A DNA stretch of 64,000 nucleotides from Klebsiella sp. BIGb0138. Its GTDB lineage: Bacteria > Pseudomonadota > Gammaproteobacteria > Enterobacterales > Enterobacteriaceae. Within the stretch, counting starts at the first letter, position 1. Every line of letters begins with the position of its first letter. This document shows positions 22,636 to 32,884 of the stretch, one piece after another. The notes beneath the pieces were generated by a model. It searched no databases, was not told the DNA's origin, and saw only the letters and a list, made by a program, of their open reading frames with translations. The DNA lies in assembly GCF_004342285.1 (NCBI RefSeq), contig NZ_SMCV01000012.1:106430-170429 (forward strand), written 5' to 3'. The position numbers were made by a program, and so were the translations under genes.

Positions 22636-22655
22636 TTTATGACCTGATTCACAAA
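22636..22655. promoter_or_regulatory. CRP-like site upstream of aldA
   Basis: TATGA-CCTGAT-TCACA (22638-22653) matches 9 of 10 core bases of TGTGA-N6-TCACA. It is centred about 103 bases upstream of the aldA start. E. coli aldA is under cAMP-CRP control, which fits. A separate inverted repeat, CCTGATT (22643-22649) / AATCAGG (22655-22661), overlaps the site. Confidence 0.6.
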
Positions 22656-22748
22656 ATCAGGTGGGCAGTCTGCTGCGGACGTTCCTTGTCGATAGATTTT
22701 TAACAAATAAGTTACTTGTTAAAAACAACATATCTACAGGAGCAGGCC

Positions 22749-24188
22749 ATGACAGCACCCGTTCAACACCCGATGTATATTGATGGTCAGTTTGTTGCCG
22801 GACGCGGCGACGCGTGGATTGACGTGCTCAACCCGGCGACCGAAGCGCTGATTTCGCGTATCCCCGACGGCACGGCTGAAGATGCCCGACGGGCCATCGA
22901 TGCGGCGGAGCGCGCGCAGCCGGCGTGGGAAGCGCTGCCGGCGATTGAGCGGGCGGGATGGCTGCGTAAAATTGCCGCCGGTATTCGCCAGCGCGCCGAA
23001 GAGATTGCCGGGCTGATCGTCGCCGAAGGCGGGAAAATTCAGCAACTGGCGGCGGTGGAGGTCTCATTTACCGCCGATTACCTTGACTATATGGCGGAAT
23101 GGGCGCGCCGTTATGAAGGGGAGATTGTGCAGAGCGACCGTCCGGGGGAAAATATTCTGGTGTTTAAACGCGCCCTCGGCGTGACCACCGGGATTTTGCC
23201 GTGGAACTTCCCGTTCTTTCTGATTGCCCGCAAGCTGGCGCCCGCGCTGATTACCGGCAACACCATCGTGATTAAACCGAGCGAATTTACCCCCAATAAC
23301 GCCGTCGCCTTTGCGCAGATTGTCGATGATATCGGCTTGCCAAAAGGGGTCTTTAACCTCGTGCTCGGTCGCGGTGAAACCGTGGGCCAGGAGCTGGCGG
23401 CCAACCCGAAAGTGGCGATGGTCAGCATGACCGGCAGCGTCGGCGCGGGTGAGAAAATTATGGCCGCCGCGGCAAAAAATATTACCAAAGTGTGCCTCGA
23501 GCTGGGCGGTAAAGCGCCGGCCATCGTGATGGATGATGCCGACCTCGAACTGGCGGTGAAAGCGGTGGTGGATTCCCGGGTGATTAACAGCGGGCAGGTG
23601 TGTAACTGCGTTGAGCGGGTTTACGTGCAAAAAGGGATCTACGATCGTTTCGTCAATCGTCTTGGCGAGGCCTTAAAAGCGGTGCAGTTTGGCGACCCGG
23701 CCGCGCGGGACGATATTGCCATGGGGCCGCTGATTAACGCCGCGGCGCGGGAACGTGTCGAACAGAAAGTGGCGAAGGCGCTGGCGCAGGGGGCGCGTCT
23801 GGCGCTGGGCGGTCAAGCGGTGGCGGGGAACGGCTATTTCTATCCGCCGACGCTGCTGCTGGATGTACGCCAGGAGATGGATATCGTTCATGAGGAAACC
23901 TTCGGACCGGTGCTGCCGGTGGTGGCATTTGACACTCTCGATGACGCTTTAGCGATGGCTAATGACAGCGACTACGGTCTGACCTCGTCTATTTATACCC
24001 GCGATCTGAACGTGGCGATGAAGGCGATAAAGGGGCTGAAATTCGGCGAAACCTACATTAACCGTGAGAACTTTGAAGCGATGCAGGGCTTTCACGCCGG
24101 CTGGCGGAAATCAGGTATCGGCGGGGCCGACGGCCGCCATGGCCTGAACGAATATCTGCAAACCCAGGTGGTCTATCTGCAGTCGTAG
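22749..24188 (+). CDS. aldA: AldA, NAD-dependent lactaldehyde/glycolaldehyde dehydrogenase
   Basis: 479 residues, same length as E. coli AldA and very similar throughout. Catalytic cysteine in NSGQVCNCVERV, general-base glutamate in CLELGGKAP, cofactor loop in MTGSVGAGEKIM. The enzyme oxidises L-lactaldehyde from fucose and rhamnose breakdown, and also glycolaldehyde. The ATG at 22749 has CAGGAGCAGG upstream and the family N-terminus; an earlier in-frame ATG at 22716 falls in the leader. Regulation by cAMP-CRP is suggested by the upstream site. Confidence 0.95.
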   Translation: MTAPVQHPMYIDGQFVAGRGDAWIDVLNPATEALISRIPDGTAEDARRAIDAAERAQPAWEALPAIERAGWLRKIAAGIRQRAEEIAGLIVAEGGKIQQLAAVEVSFTADYLDYMAEWARRYEGEIVQSDRPGENILVFKRALGVTTGILPWNFPFFLIARKLAPALITGNTIVIKPSEFTPNNAVAFAQIVDDIGLPKGVFNLVLGRGETVGQELAANPKVAMVSMTGSVGAGEKIMAAAAKNITKVCLELGGKAPAIVMDDADLELAVKAVVDSRVINSGQVCNCVERVYVQKGIYDRFVNRLGEALKAVQFGDPAARDDIAMGPLINAAARERVEQKVAKALAQGARLALGGQAVAGNGYFYPPTLLLDVRQEMDIVHEETFGPVLPVVAFDTLDDALAMANDSDYGLTSSIYTRDLNVAMKAIKGLKFGETYINRENFEAMQGFHAGWRKSGIGGADGRHGLNEYLQTQVVYLQS

Positions 24189-24196
24189 GCGTAGGC

Positions 24197-24231
24197 GTCG
24201 CCAGCGGGTAGCCGGGCTATCCGCTGGCGAC
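24197..24231. terminator. Long hairpin between convergent aldA and gapC
   Basis: GTCGCCAGCGG (24197-24207) and CCGCTGGCGAC (24221-24231) form a perfect 11-bp stem, with outer GCGTA/TACGC pairing possible across a bulge. It fills the 56-base gap between two convergent genes. No T run on either side, so the mode of termination is uncertain. Confidence 0.5.
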
Positions 24232-24244
24232 TACGCCGCTGCCG

Positions 24245-25243
24245 CTAGCGGGCGAACTTATCCAGGACGCGCACCAGCTGCGTCACAAAACCATATTCGT
24301 TATCATACCAGGCCACGGTTTTGACCAGCTGAACGTCGCCGGCTTCGGCAACTTCAAGCTGGGTGGCGTCATAAATGGAACCGAAATGGCTGCCGATGAT
24401 ATCCGAAGAGACAATCTCCTCTTCGGTGTAGCCGAAAGATTCGTTGTTCGCCGCCGCATTCTTCATTGCCTGGTTAACCTCATCGGCGGTGACTTTTTTC
24501 TCGAGGAGGGAAACCAGTTCGGTGACCGAGCCGGTTTTGGTCGGCACCCGCTGAGCGTGGCCCTTCAGCTTCCCGCTGAGCTCCGGAATCACCAGACCGA
24601 TCGCCCTGGCCGCCCCGGTGGTATGCGGAATGATGTTTTCCGCCGCCGCCCGCGAGGCGCGTAAATCTTTCCCCCGCGGCCCGTCAACCAGCGACTGGGT
24701 GCCGGTGTAGGCATGAATCGTGGTCATGGTGCCGAGCTTAATGCCGAAGGCATCGTGCAGGACCTTGGCCATCGGGGCCAGGCAGTTGGTGGTGCAGGAG
24801 GCGACGGAAATAATCGTGTCATCTGCGCTCAGGGTATCGTCGTTAACGTTATAGACGATGGTTTTCATCTCGCCGGCAGGGGCCGAGATCAGCACTTTCT
24901 TCGCCCCGGCATCGAGGTGAGCCTGCGCTTTCTCGGTCGACGTGTAGAAACCGGTACATTCGACGATGAGCTCTGCGCCGACGGCTTTCCACGGAATATG
25001 CCGGGCCTCTTTCTCGGCATAAACGGTAATTTTTTTCCCGTCCACGATCAGCGCGTCCTCGGTAAAATCCACGCTCCATGGGAAAGGTCCGTAGTTAGAA
25101 TCATGTTTTAACAGATAGGCCAACACTTTCGGCGAGGTAAGATCGTTGATCGCCACGACTTCCAGCGGGCTGTGAACCTCCAACAAACGGCGTAATACCA
25201 GACGTCCGATACGACCAAAGCCATTAATCCCAAGTTTGCTCAT
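24245..25243 (-). CDS. gapC: GapC-type glyceraldehyde-3-phosphate dehydrogenase, intact
   Basis: 332 residues. NAD-binding start [16 protein letters not shown], the catalytic SCTTNC motif and WYDNEYGF near the end are intact. GAPDH forms 1,3-bisphosphoglycerate in glycolysis. The position between aldA and cybB identifies it as gapC, which is a broken pseudogene in E. coli K-12 but is complete here. The ATG at 25243 has GGGAGGC upstream; the open frame to 25372 is not conserved. The main GapA is expected elsewhere in the genome, so this is a paralogue of unclear special use. Confidence 0.9.
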   Translation of the reverse strand: MSKLGINGFGRIGRLVLRRLLEVHSPLEVVAINDLTSPKVLAYLLKHDSNYGPFPWSVDFTEDALIVDGKKITVYAEKEARHIPWKAVGAELIVECTGFYTSTEKAQAHLDAGAKKVLISAPAGEMKTIVYNVNDDTLSADDTIISVASCTTNCLAPMAKVLHDAFGIKLGTMTTIHAYTGTQSLVDGPRGKDLRASRAAAENIIPHTTGAARAIGLVIPELSGKLKGHAQRVPTKTGSVTELVSLLEKKVTADEVNQAMKNAAANNESFGYTEEEIVSSDIIGSHFGSIYDATQLEVAEAGDVQLVKTVAWYDNEYGFVTQLVRVLDKFAR

Positions 25244-25461
25244 GAAAAGCCTCCCGGTGGGTGGTGGTGAGTGAGGTTGCGGTATTAGACTCTCCAGGCA
25301 TACTCCAGTCGCCCCGAATCGGCAACCCGGAAAAGCGCCGGGCTGGCTAAGCGTTTGAAAAACTGCACACAAAAGTTCATGAATTTGCCGGGAATCGCGC
25401 GTAAGGCGAAAGGCCTATTGCTTACGCCGTACGCTATCTGTCGGGCGGGTGGTTGACGACC

Positions 25462-25493
25462 CACCTGTCGGCCTTGTGCAGCGCCGACAGGTG
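25462..25493 (-). terminator. Hairpin after the proX-like gene
   Basis: CACCTGTCGG (25462-25471) pairs perfectly with CCGACAGGTG (25484-25493), 13 bases beyond the minus-strand stop codon. There is no T run, so this is a possible transcript end only. Confidence 0.4.
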
Positions 25494-25506
25494 AGCGCAG
25501 GGTGCG

Positions 25507-26505
25507 CTATTTTGCCGCGGCGAGGGCTTCTTTTATCCACTGGTCGAAGGTGGCCTGATGAGCGTGAATCCAGCCGTTCACATGGCTCTGAATATCGGCA
25601 TCAGAGGATTTCCCCTCATGCATCAGCTGGTTCTGAGCGTTAACATCGGCCAGCGGCAGTTGCACGATCGCAAAGAGTTTTGCCGCCGCCGGATTTTTTT
25701 CCGCCCAGGCTTTGTTGGCCACCACATGTTCATTATTGACCTTAAAGCCGTAGTTTTTCCCGTTAGGCAGGGTGGTGTCCATCTCTTTCAGCGAACCCGG
25801 GTTAGCTGAGAACGGAACGGTAAGCCAGACAACATCTTTCCCGGGCACCATTTCATTGCTGACCCAGTAGGGCGTCCAGGTAAAATAGAGCACCGGCAAA
25901 CCGGATTTATAGCGCGTTAAGGTGTCGGCGATAATAGCAGAATAGTTTCCCTGATTTTGTTTTACGGTATTTTCTAAACCGTAGGCCTTAATCTGGGTGT
26001 CAATAACCTGGCCGCAGACCCAGCCCGGATTACATCCGGCTAAATCGGCTTTACCGTCATCGTTGACGTCAAATAATTTGGCGATTTTCGGGTCTTTAAG
26101 CTGGGAAATATCCGTGATGTGATATTTATCCGCCGTTTTCTTATCGATGAGATACCCCTGGGCCGCGCCGCTGATATAGGTGCCCTGGCGATAAAATTTC
26201 TTATCTCCGCCGGCCGAATTATACATATCCTTTTGCAGCGGTTGCCAGTTCACCGCCATATAAGTCGCATCCCCCGAGGCAATAGCGGTATAGGCGACAT
26301 TGTAATCCACTTCCTGCGTCGGCTGCACGTCATAGCCCAGTTTTACCAGCGCTTTATTGATGATTTCCGTCTGGAAAGCCTCTTCAGGAATCGTGCTTTG
26401 CAAGGGATACACGGTCACCCCTTGTCCGGGAAGCCCCGCAGCGAAGGCGGCGGGCAGCGTGAGAAGCAGAGCGGCTGCGAGAATACTGGTCTTATAAATA
26501 GACAT
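25507..26505 (-). CDS. ProX-like glycine betaine/proline-betaine ABC substrate-binding protein, orphan
   Basis: 332 residues. A Sec signal peptide (about residues 1-22, ending AAFAA) is followed by an OpuAC-type binding fold very like E. coli Pro[35 protein letters not shown], the CNPGWVC pair that forms the ProX disulfide, and [12 protein letters not shown] with the aromatic box for quaternary amines. It would bind a betaine in the periplasm. No ATPase (ProV) or permease (ProW) gene is adjacent, so it is either a partner of the proVWX system elsewhere or a relict. The downstream-side flank and the upstream 600 bases carry no related gene. Confidence 0.88.
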   Translation of the reverse strand: MSIYKTSILAAALLLTLPAAFAAGLPGQGVTVYPLQSTIPEEAFQTEIINKALVKLGYDVQPTQEVDYNVAYTAIASGDATYMAVNWQPLQKDMYNSAGGDKKFYRQGTYISGAAQGYLIDKKTADKYHITDISQLKDPKIAKLFDVNDDGKADLAGCNPGWVCGQVIDTQIKAYGLENTVKQNQGNYSAIIADTLTRYKSGLPVLYFTWTPYWVSNEMVPGKDVVWLTVPFSANPGSLKEMDTTLPNGKNYGFKVNNEHVVANKAWAEKNPAAAKLFAIVQLPLADVNAQNQLMHEGKSSDADIQSHVNGWIHAHQATFDQWIKEALAAAK

Positions 26506-27128
26506 AATAAATAACCCTGTTGTTTGTATTTTATTGAGCCAGAAGCGGCAGGAGTAATCATTGGCGAACGTGCGTGATGATGTGAGGCAATGGCAGGAGG
26601 AAAACGCTTGATAGATATTGTGGCGATTGCGCAGGCTTAGATAAGATCATAACTATTGTGTATTGTGGCGTCTGGTCTTTATGAATGAGTAATCAGTAAA
26701 TTCACCATAGCACACTGAATTCTGCTGGCAACCTTTTATCTCCTGTTATGTGCCCAGGGTCGCGGCTAAATAGCCATCTGGCGGCCGGCGAACGCGACAT
26801 ATTAAGCAGGAAGAACAGCCGGATAAATATATTGTTGGCAAAGGCAGAGGATATTTCCCGGGCCTCCCTGGGCGGGGCCGGGAGATATTCAATCGGGTAG
26901 TAAACGGGCCGCAGCGGAACCGCTGGCAACATTGAGATGCCGATACCTGCGACGGCGTTTTAAATCCCCCGATGGCCCAGTGAAGCATGATGGCGATCGG
27001 GACGCAGAGGCCATCCGCGCAGCGACCCTCTACTGATTCGCTCCCTCTTTCATGTCTCCTTCCGTTCCATAATGAGATATATTGGGGGAACTAGCGTAAA
27101 TTATCTTGTTATAGCAGGTGACATCGGA
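26506..27128. other. Gene-poor 623-base stretch upstream of yajD
   Basis: No secure gene. On the minus strand two overlapping frames at about 26700-26990 read as short pieces (one with a hydrophobic run IFIRLFFLLNM) that could be decayed coding sequence, but no family is recognisable and no ribosome site precedes them. The nearest 200 bases to the proX-like gene are AT-rich and probably carry its promoter. Confidence 0.4.
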
Positions 27129-27476
27129 ATGGCTCTGATCCCCAAAAACTACACGCGGCTGGAGAGCGGCTACCGTGAGAAAGCACTAAAAATCTATCCG
27201 TGGGTATGCGGGCGCTGTTCGAGAGAGTTTGTTTATTCGAACCTACGCGAATTGACGGTTCATCACATCGATCATGATCATACCAATAACCCGGAAGATG
27301 GCAGTAACTGGGAGCTGTTGTGTCTGTATTGTCATGACCACGAGCACTCGAAGTACACTGAAGCCGACCAGTACGGCACGACCGTGGTGGCAGGGGAGGA
27401 TGCGCAAAAAGATGTTGCTGCCGCTACCTATAATCCCTTTGCCGATTTAAAGGCGATGCTGAATAAGAAGAAATAG
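27129..27476 (+). CDS. yajD: YajD family HNH nuclease
   Basis: 115 residues, same length and nearly the same sequence as E. coli YajD. The HNH core is visible: zinc pairs CGRC and CLYCH, and the catalytic HHIDHDH, with the N in DGSNWELLC. HNH proteins of this size are metal-dependent nucleases; the biological role of YajD is not known. The ATG at 27129 is used because it gives the family start MALIPKNYTRLESGY; 19 upstream in-frame codons from 27072 are not conserved. In E. coli yajD sits near queA/tsx, so its place beside cybB is different. Confidence 0.92.
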   Translation: MALIPKNYTRLESGYREKALKIYPWVCGRCSREFVYSNLRELTVHHIDHDHTNNPEDGSNWELLCLYCHDHEHSKYTEADQYGTTVVAGEDAQKDVAAATYNPFADLKAMLNKKK

Positions 27477-27815
27477 TCTCCGCGGTGCTCTATATGGGCG
27501 CATAGCCGGCGGTTATCTCAGTGAACCCGGAGCGCCGGGCCTTACCTGCCTGGCAGCCCGTAGTCGGGGGGCGGAAGCCCCTCGCTGGCCGGGAAACCTC
27601 TGCATATCGCGCCCGGAGATAACTCCAGGCTGAAGATCTCTGACCTCACGGTGGGTAAATGCCTCCGCTCGCCAGAAATAACCCTCGCTAACTGCTTGCT
27701 TTTGCACTCATTACCGCAATCCGGGCCGGGTTTGTTAATACTACGTAAAACTTAATGAAATTTTCAGCAAAGGTCGTTATGTTGTCGACATCACTGTTTT
27801 ATTAAGGGTTTTCCC
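27477..27815. other. Gene-free 339-base stretch between yajD and cybB
   Basis: No convincing gene or RNA gene found. The first 150 bases contain several GC-rich self-complementary blocks (for example CCGGAGCGCCGG), and the last 100 bases are AT-rich and should carry the cybB promoter. I did not find the RydC small RNA that accompanies cybB in E. coli. Confidence 0.4.
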
Positions 27816-28343
27816 ATGCGCGATAAATACACTGGCCTGCAGATAGGTATCCACTGGCTGGTCTTTTTATTGGTGGTTGGTGCCTATGCCACTATGGAGC
27901 TGAGAGGTTTTTTTCCTCGCAGCGCCCGACCGGTCATTAACATGATTCATGTTTCCTGCGGGATTTCCATTCTGCTGCTGATGGTGGCGCGCCTGCTGGT
28001 ACGCCTGAAATACCCGGCGCCGCCGATTGTGCCGAAGCCCTCGCCGATGATGACCGGCTTTGCGCATCTCGGACACCTGGCTATCTATCTGCTGTTTATC
28101 GCCCAGCCGCTGGTCGGCCTGGTCATGATGTATCACCGCGGCAATCCGTGGTTCGCTTTTGGCCTGACCATGCCGTTTGCCGCGCAAAGTAATTTTGAAC
28201 TGGTGGATACGCTGAAAGGCGTGCACGGTTTGCTGGCGAATACCGGCTATTTCCTGGTCGGTCTGCATGCGTTAGCCGCGCTGATGCACCATTACCTGTG
28301 GCACGATAATACGCTGCTGCGGATGATGCCGCGCAAGCGCTGA
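27816..28343 (+). CDS. cybB: CybB, cytochrome b561
   Basis: 175 residues with four membrane spans (about residues 8-28, 40-60, 82-104, 140-160). Conserved histidines in QIGIHWLV, MIHVSCGI, VHGLLANTGYF and LHALAALMHH supply the two haem b sites. E. coli CybB is an inner-membrane superoxide:ubiquinone oxidoreductase. AAGGG lies upstream of the start. A clear terminator follows. Its place after gapC matches E. coli. Confidence 0.94.
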   Translation: MRDKYTGLQIGIHWLVFLLVVGAYATMELRGFFPRSARPVINMIHVSCGISILLLMVARLLVRLKYPAPPIVPKPSPMMTGFAHLGHLAIYLLFIAQPLVGLVMMYHRGNPWFAFGLTMPFAAQSNFELVDTLKGVHGLLANTGYFLVGLHALAALMHHYLWHDNTLLRMMPRKR

Positions 28344-28363
28344 GCGCCTGCCGGACCGTAAAG

Positions 28364-28389
28364 ACCCCGCTTAATCGCGGGGTTTTTTA
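28364..28389 (+). terminator. Intrinsic terminator of cybB
   Basis: ACCCCGC (28364-28370) and GCGGGGT (28377-28383) form a stem with loop TTAATC, followed by TTTTTTAT. It starts 20 bases after the cybB stop. Confidence 0.88.
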
Positions 28390-28445
28390 TTTCTTTCTCC
28401 GCAGAGTGTGCTACATCTGATATGAACCGGGGGAAAAGGGGAAGT

Positions 28446-28592
28446 ATGCAAGTCAGAGGTGCCGTCGGGGATGAAGCGCCTGCGCTGTGGGTTATCCGTC
28501 ATGGCTTTGTCGCGCTGGGTGAAAAACTGCTGCCATCGAGGCTGGCGCAGGCGGATTTACGCCGGGTGGCGATGGCGCGGGAACTCGCCTGA
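28446..28592 (+). CDS. Small open reading frame of 48 codons, unrecognised
   Basis: It begins ATGCAAGTCAGAGG with a GGGGAAG ribosome site five bases upstream and codes for 48 residues with a balanced composition (MQVRGAVGDEAPALWVIR at the start). The opening resembles the first strand and helix of GNAT acetyltransferases, so it may be the stump of a decayed gene or a short real protein. Nothing further supports expression. Confidence 0.3.
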   Translation: MQVRGAVGDEAPALWVIRHGFVALGEKLLPSRLAQADLRRVAMARELA

Positions 28593-28659
28593 ATCCGAAT
28601 GTTCGTCGCTATACTATGACGGATAGCGGCGTTTCAGTTTGCCACTTCGGCTAATAAAA

Positions 28660-28684
28660 TATAGTATACCCCCCTATATGATAT
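28660..28684. promoter_or_regulatory. FrmR operator in front of frmR
   Basis: TATAGTATA-CCCCCC-TATATGATAT: a G/C-tract flanked by AT-rich inverted arms, the form of operators bound by the CsoR/RcnR/FrmR family and close to the known frm operator. It lies 14 bases upstream of the frmR start, so the repressor would block its own operon. Confidence 0.75.
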
Positions 28685-28697
28685 TGAGGGCGTCATC

Positions 28698-28973
28698 ATG
28701 CCACATTCACCTGAAGACAAAAAACGCGCGCTGAGTCGCGTACGCCGTATTCGCGGGCAGGTTGAAGCCCTGGAACGCGCGCTGGAATCCGGCGAGTCCT
28801 GTATGTCGATTCTGCAGCAGATTGCCTCGATTCGCGGGGCGGCCAACGGCCTGATGGGGGAGATGGTGGAAATTCATCTCCAGGACGAGCTGGTCAGCGG
28901 TGACACCACCCCGGATCAGCGCGCGGCGAGAATGGCGGAAGTGGGTCATCTGCTACGATCCTACTTAAAATAA
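28698..28973 (+). CDS. frmR: FrmR, formaldehyde-sensing repressor
   Basis: 91 residues, all-helical CsoR/RcnR family (DUF156). The formaldehyde-sensing residues known from enterobacterial FrmR are present: Pro2, Cys35 and His60. Formaldehyde crosslinks Pro2 to Cys35 of the neighbouring subunit and releases DNA. The operator lies just upstream and frmA follows after 24 bases in the same direction, so this is the usual self-regulated frmRA unit. Confidence 0.93.
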   Translation: MPHSPEDKKRALSRVRRIRGQVEALERALESGESCMSILQQIASIRGAANGLMGEMVEIHLQDELVSGDTTPDQRAARMAEVGHLLRSYLK

Positions 28974-30116
<1,143 letters not shown>

Positions 30117-30142
30117 TCCGCGGTAACATCGCGGCAGTAACC

Positions 30143-30176
30143 CTCCGGGCATGACGGCGCGATCGTCAGCCCGGAG
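30143..30176. terminator. Hairpin between convergent frmA and pcaQ
   Basis: CTCCGGGC (30143-30150) pairs with GCCCGGAG (30169-30176), with an inner TGACG/CGTCA stem. It fills most of the gap between the frmA stop and the pcaQ stop. A T run is absent. Confidence 0.5.
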
Positions 30177-30182
30177 AGTTCA

Positions 30183-31106
30183 TTATGCGGGCATGGATTT
30201 GCGGATGGCGCTAAGTAACGTCTGCGCGCCGGAAGAGAATGCGGCGTCCACCCGGGTCAGGATGCCGATCGGTTCGCCGGCGCCCTGAGTGGCAACCGGC
30301 AGGGCGGTCAGCAGGCCGCGGCGCAGATCGTCTTTTACCGCCCCGGAAGGGACAAACCAGATGTAGTCATAATCCACGGTCAGCTGGCGCGATAGCGAGG
30401 CGGAGAGCGTCTCGATACAGCCGGCGGGTATTTTACACCCCTGGCTTTGCAGTAAGGTTTCGGCATTCTGGCGCGGAATGGTGCCTTTTGGCGAGACCAC
30501 CACCGGCCACTCCATCACCCGGCTGAGGGTGACGGTTTCCTGTAATAAAGGGTGACCGGGACGCACCACCAGCTTCAGGGACTCAAGAAACAGCAGTTCG
30601 TAATTCAGCCCGCTCATCAGTTCCGGGTCAGACATCCGCCCGATCCCAATATCAATTTCCCCCGACTTTAGCCCCGCCAGCAGCATGGTGTTATTCATGG
30701 TGGCGACCTGCAGGGTAATATCTTTCTGCTGCTTGTGAAACTGGCCAATAACCGTCGGCAGGATACCCAATGCGGCGGTGGGGAGGGCGCCGATGCGCAC
30801 CACATCGTTACTCAACCCCTCTTTACGGTTGAGCGCCTGACCGGCGGTGTTCAGCGCGTCGAGAACTTTTACCGCATGGGTGAGGAACTGTTCGCCGACC
30901 AGCGTCAGCTGGGCGCCCAGGCGTCCGCGCTCAAACAGGCGCGTGCCGGTCAACTGCTCCAGCTCATTGAGCGTTTTGGATAACGCGGGTTGACTCAGAT
31001 TTAGTGTTTCAGCCGCACGCCCCAGAGTTCCCTGTTGAGCGACGGCCACGAAAGTGTGTAGATGGCGCAAACGAATGCGCTGACTGAAGAGACCATTTTT
31101 TTCCAT
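30183..31106 (-). CDS. pcaQ: PcaQ-type LysR regulator of protocatechuate genes
   Basis: 307 residues. The N-terminal helix-turn-helix is at about 20-75 (QGTLGRAAETLNLSQPALSKTLNELEQ) and the co-inducer domain follows with typical VRIGALPTAALGILP. It matches the PcaQ group, LysR activators that respond to beta-carboxymuconate or similar ring-cleavage products. It lies downstream of pcaG in the same direction, separated by 178 bases with a terminator, so it probably has its own promoter. Confidence 0.85.
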   Translation of the reverse strand: MEKNGLFSQRIRLRHLHTFVAVAQQGTLGRAAETLNLSQPALSKTLNELEQLTGTRLFERGRLGAQLTLVGEQFLTHAVKVLDALNTAGQALNRKEGLSNDVVRIGALPTAALGILPTVIGQFHKQQKDITLQVATMNNTMLLAGLKSGEIDIGIGRMSDPELMSGLNYELLFLESLKLVVRPGHPLLQETVTLSRVMEWPVVVSPKGTIPRQNAETLLQSQGCKIPAGCIETLSASLSRQLTVDYDYIWFVPSGAVKDDLRRGLLTALPVATQGAGEPIGILTRVDAAFSSGAQTLLSAIRKSMPA

Positions 31107-31242
31107 AGCTGATGTTAAAAACAGAGCGCACTCAGTGACAAGCGAAGTTGTTTAATTTTGATAACCAGATAGCAAAATATTTTTAACATTTGATCTTGTT
31201 ATATTACAACTTCTTTCGTTGTGTACGGTGGTGTAAAACAGA

Positions 31243-31264
31243 CGCCCCGCTTCAGGACGGGGCG
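31243..31264 (-). terminator. Terminator of pcaHG
   Basis: CGCCCCG (31243-31249) pairs with CGGGGCG (31258-31264). On the minus strand the stem is followed by TCTGTTTT. It is 21 bases beyond the pcaG stop. Confidence 0.65.
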
Positions 31265-31284
31265 AAATCAGGGCAGGAGAGGCG

Positions 31285-32678
<1,394 letters not shown>

Positions 32679-32719
32679 TTATTGTCATATCGCCAGAAAC
32701 AGTGTGTGTAAATGCCTTG

Positions 32720-32739
32720 TTAATTTAAAGTGAAATTAA
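32720..32739. repeat. AT-rich inverted repeat in the pcaH-ydcJ gap
   Basis: TTAATTT (32720-32726) and AAATTAA (32733-32739) are exact reverse complements with a 6-base spacer. It lies 12 bases from the CATAAC palindrome and may be a second regulator site or promoter element. Confidence 0.35.
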
Positions 32740-32750
32740 AGGGTGTTTTC

Positions 32751-32767
32751 CATAACCCACCGTTATG
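32751..32767. promoter_or_regulatory. Candidate PcaQ (LysR) operator between pcaH and ydcJ
   Basis: CATAAC-CCACC-GTTATG is a perfect 6-bp inverted repeat with the T-N11-A layout of LysR-type binding sites, and resembles the ATAACC-N4-GGTT form described for PcaQ in rhizobia. It lies about 109 bases upstream of pcaH and 118 bases upstream of ydcJ. Confidence 0.55.
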
Positions 32768-32884
32768 TCCCGCGGGTTGTAAAAGAGAAGGGCAGGTTAT
32801 CCGCATCACAATTTGTAAATTCTTCCCGCCGTCAGCCGGGCCCTTTTCTACACTCCAGGAAGTATTCACTGGAGGTAAGACATC

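Noticed and set aside
26702..26988. Minus-strand frames of 76-80 codons upstream of the proX-like gene
   Set aside because: No ribosome site, no family, and two frames overlap; at best decayed sequence.
28344..28697. RydC small RNA next to cybB
   Set aside because: The E. coli RydC sequence as I remember it is not found here; only the cybB terminator and a short frame are present.
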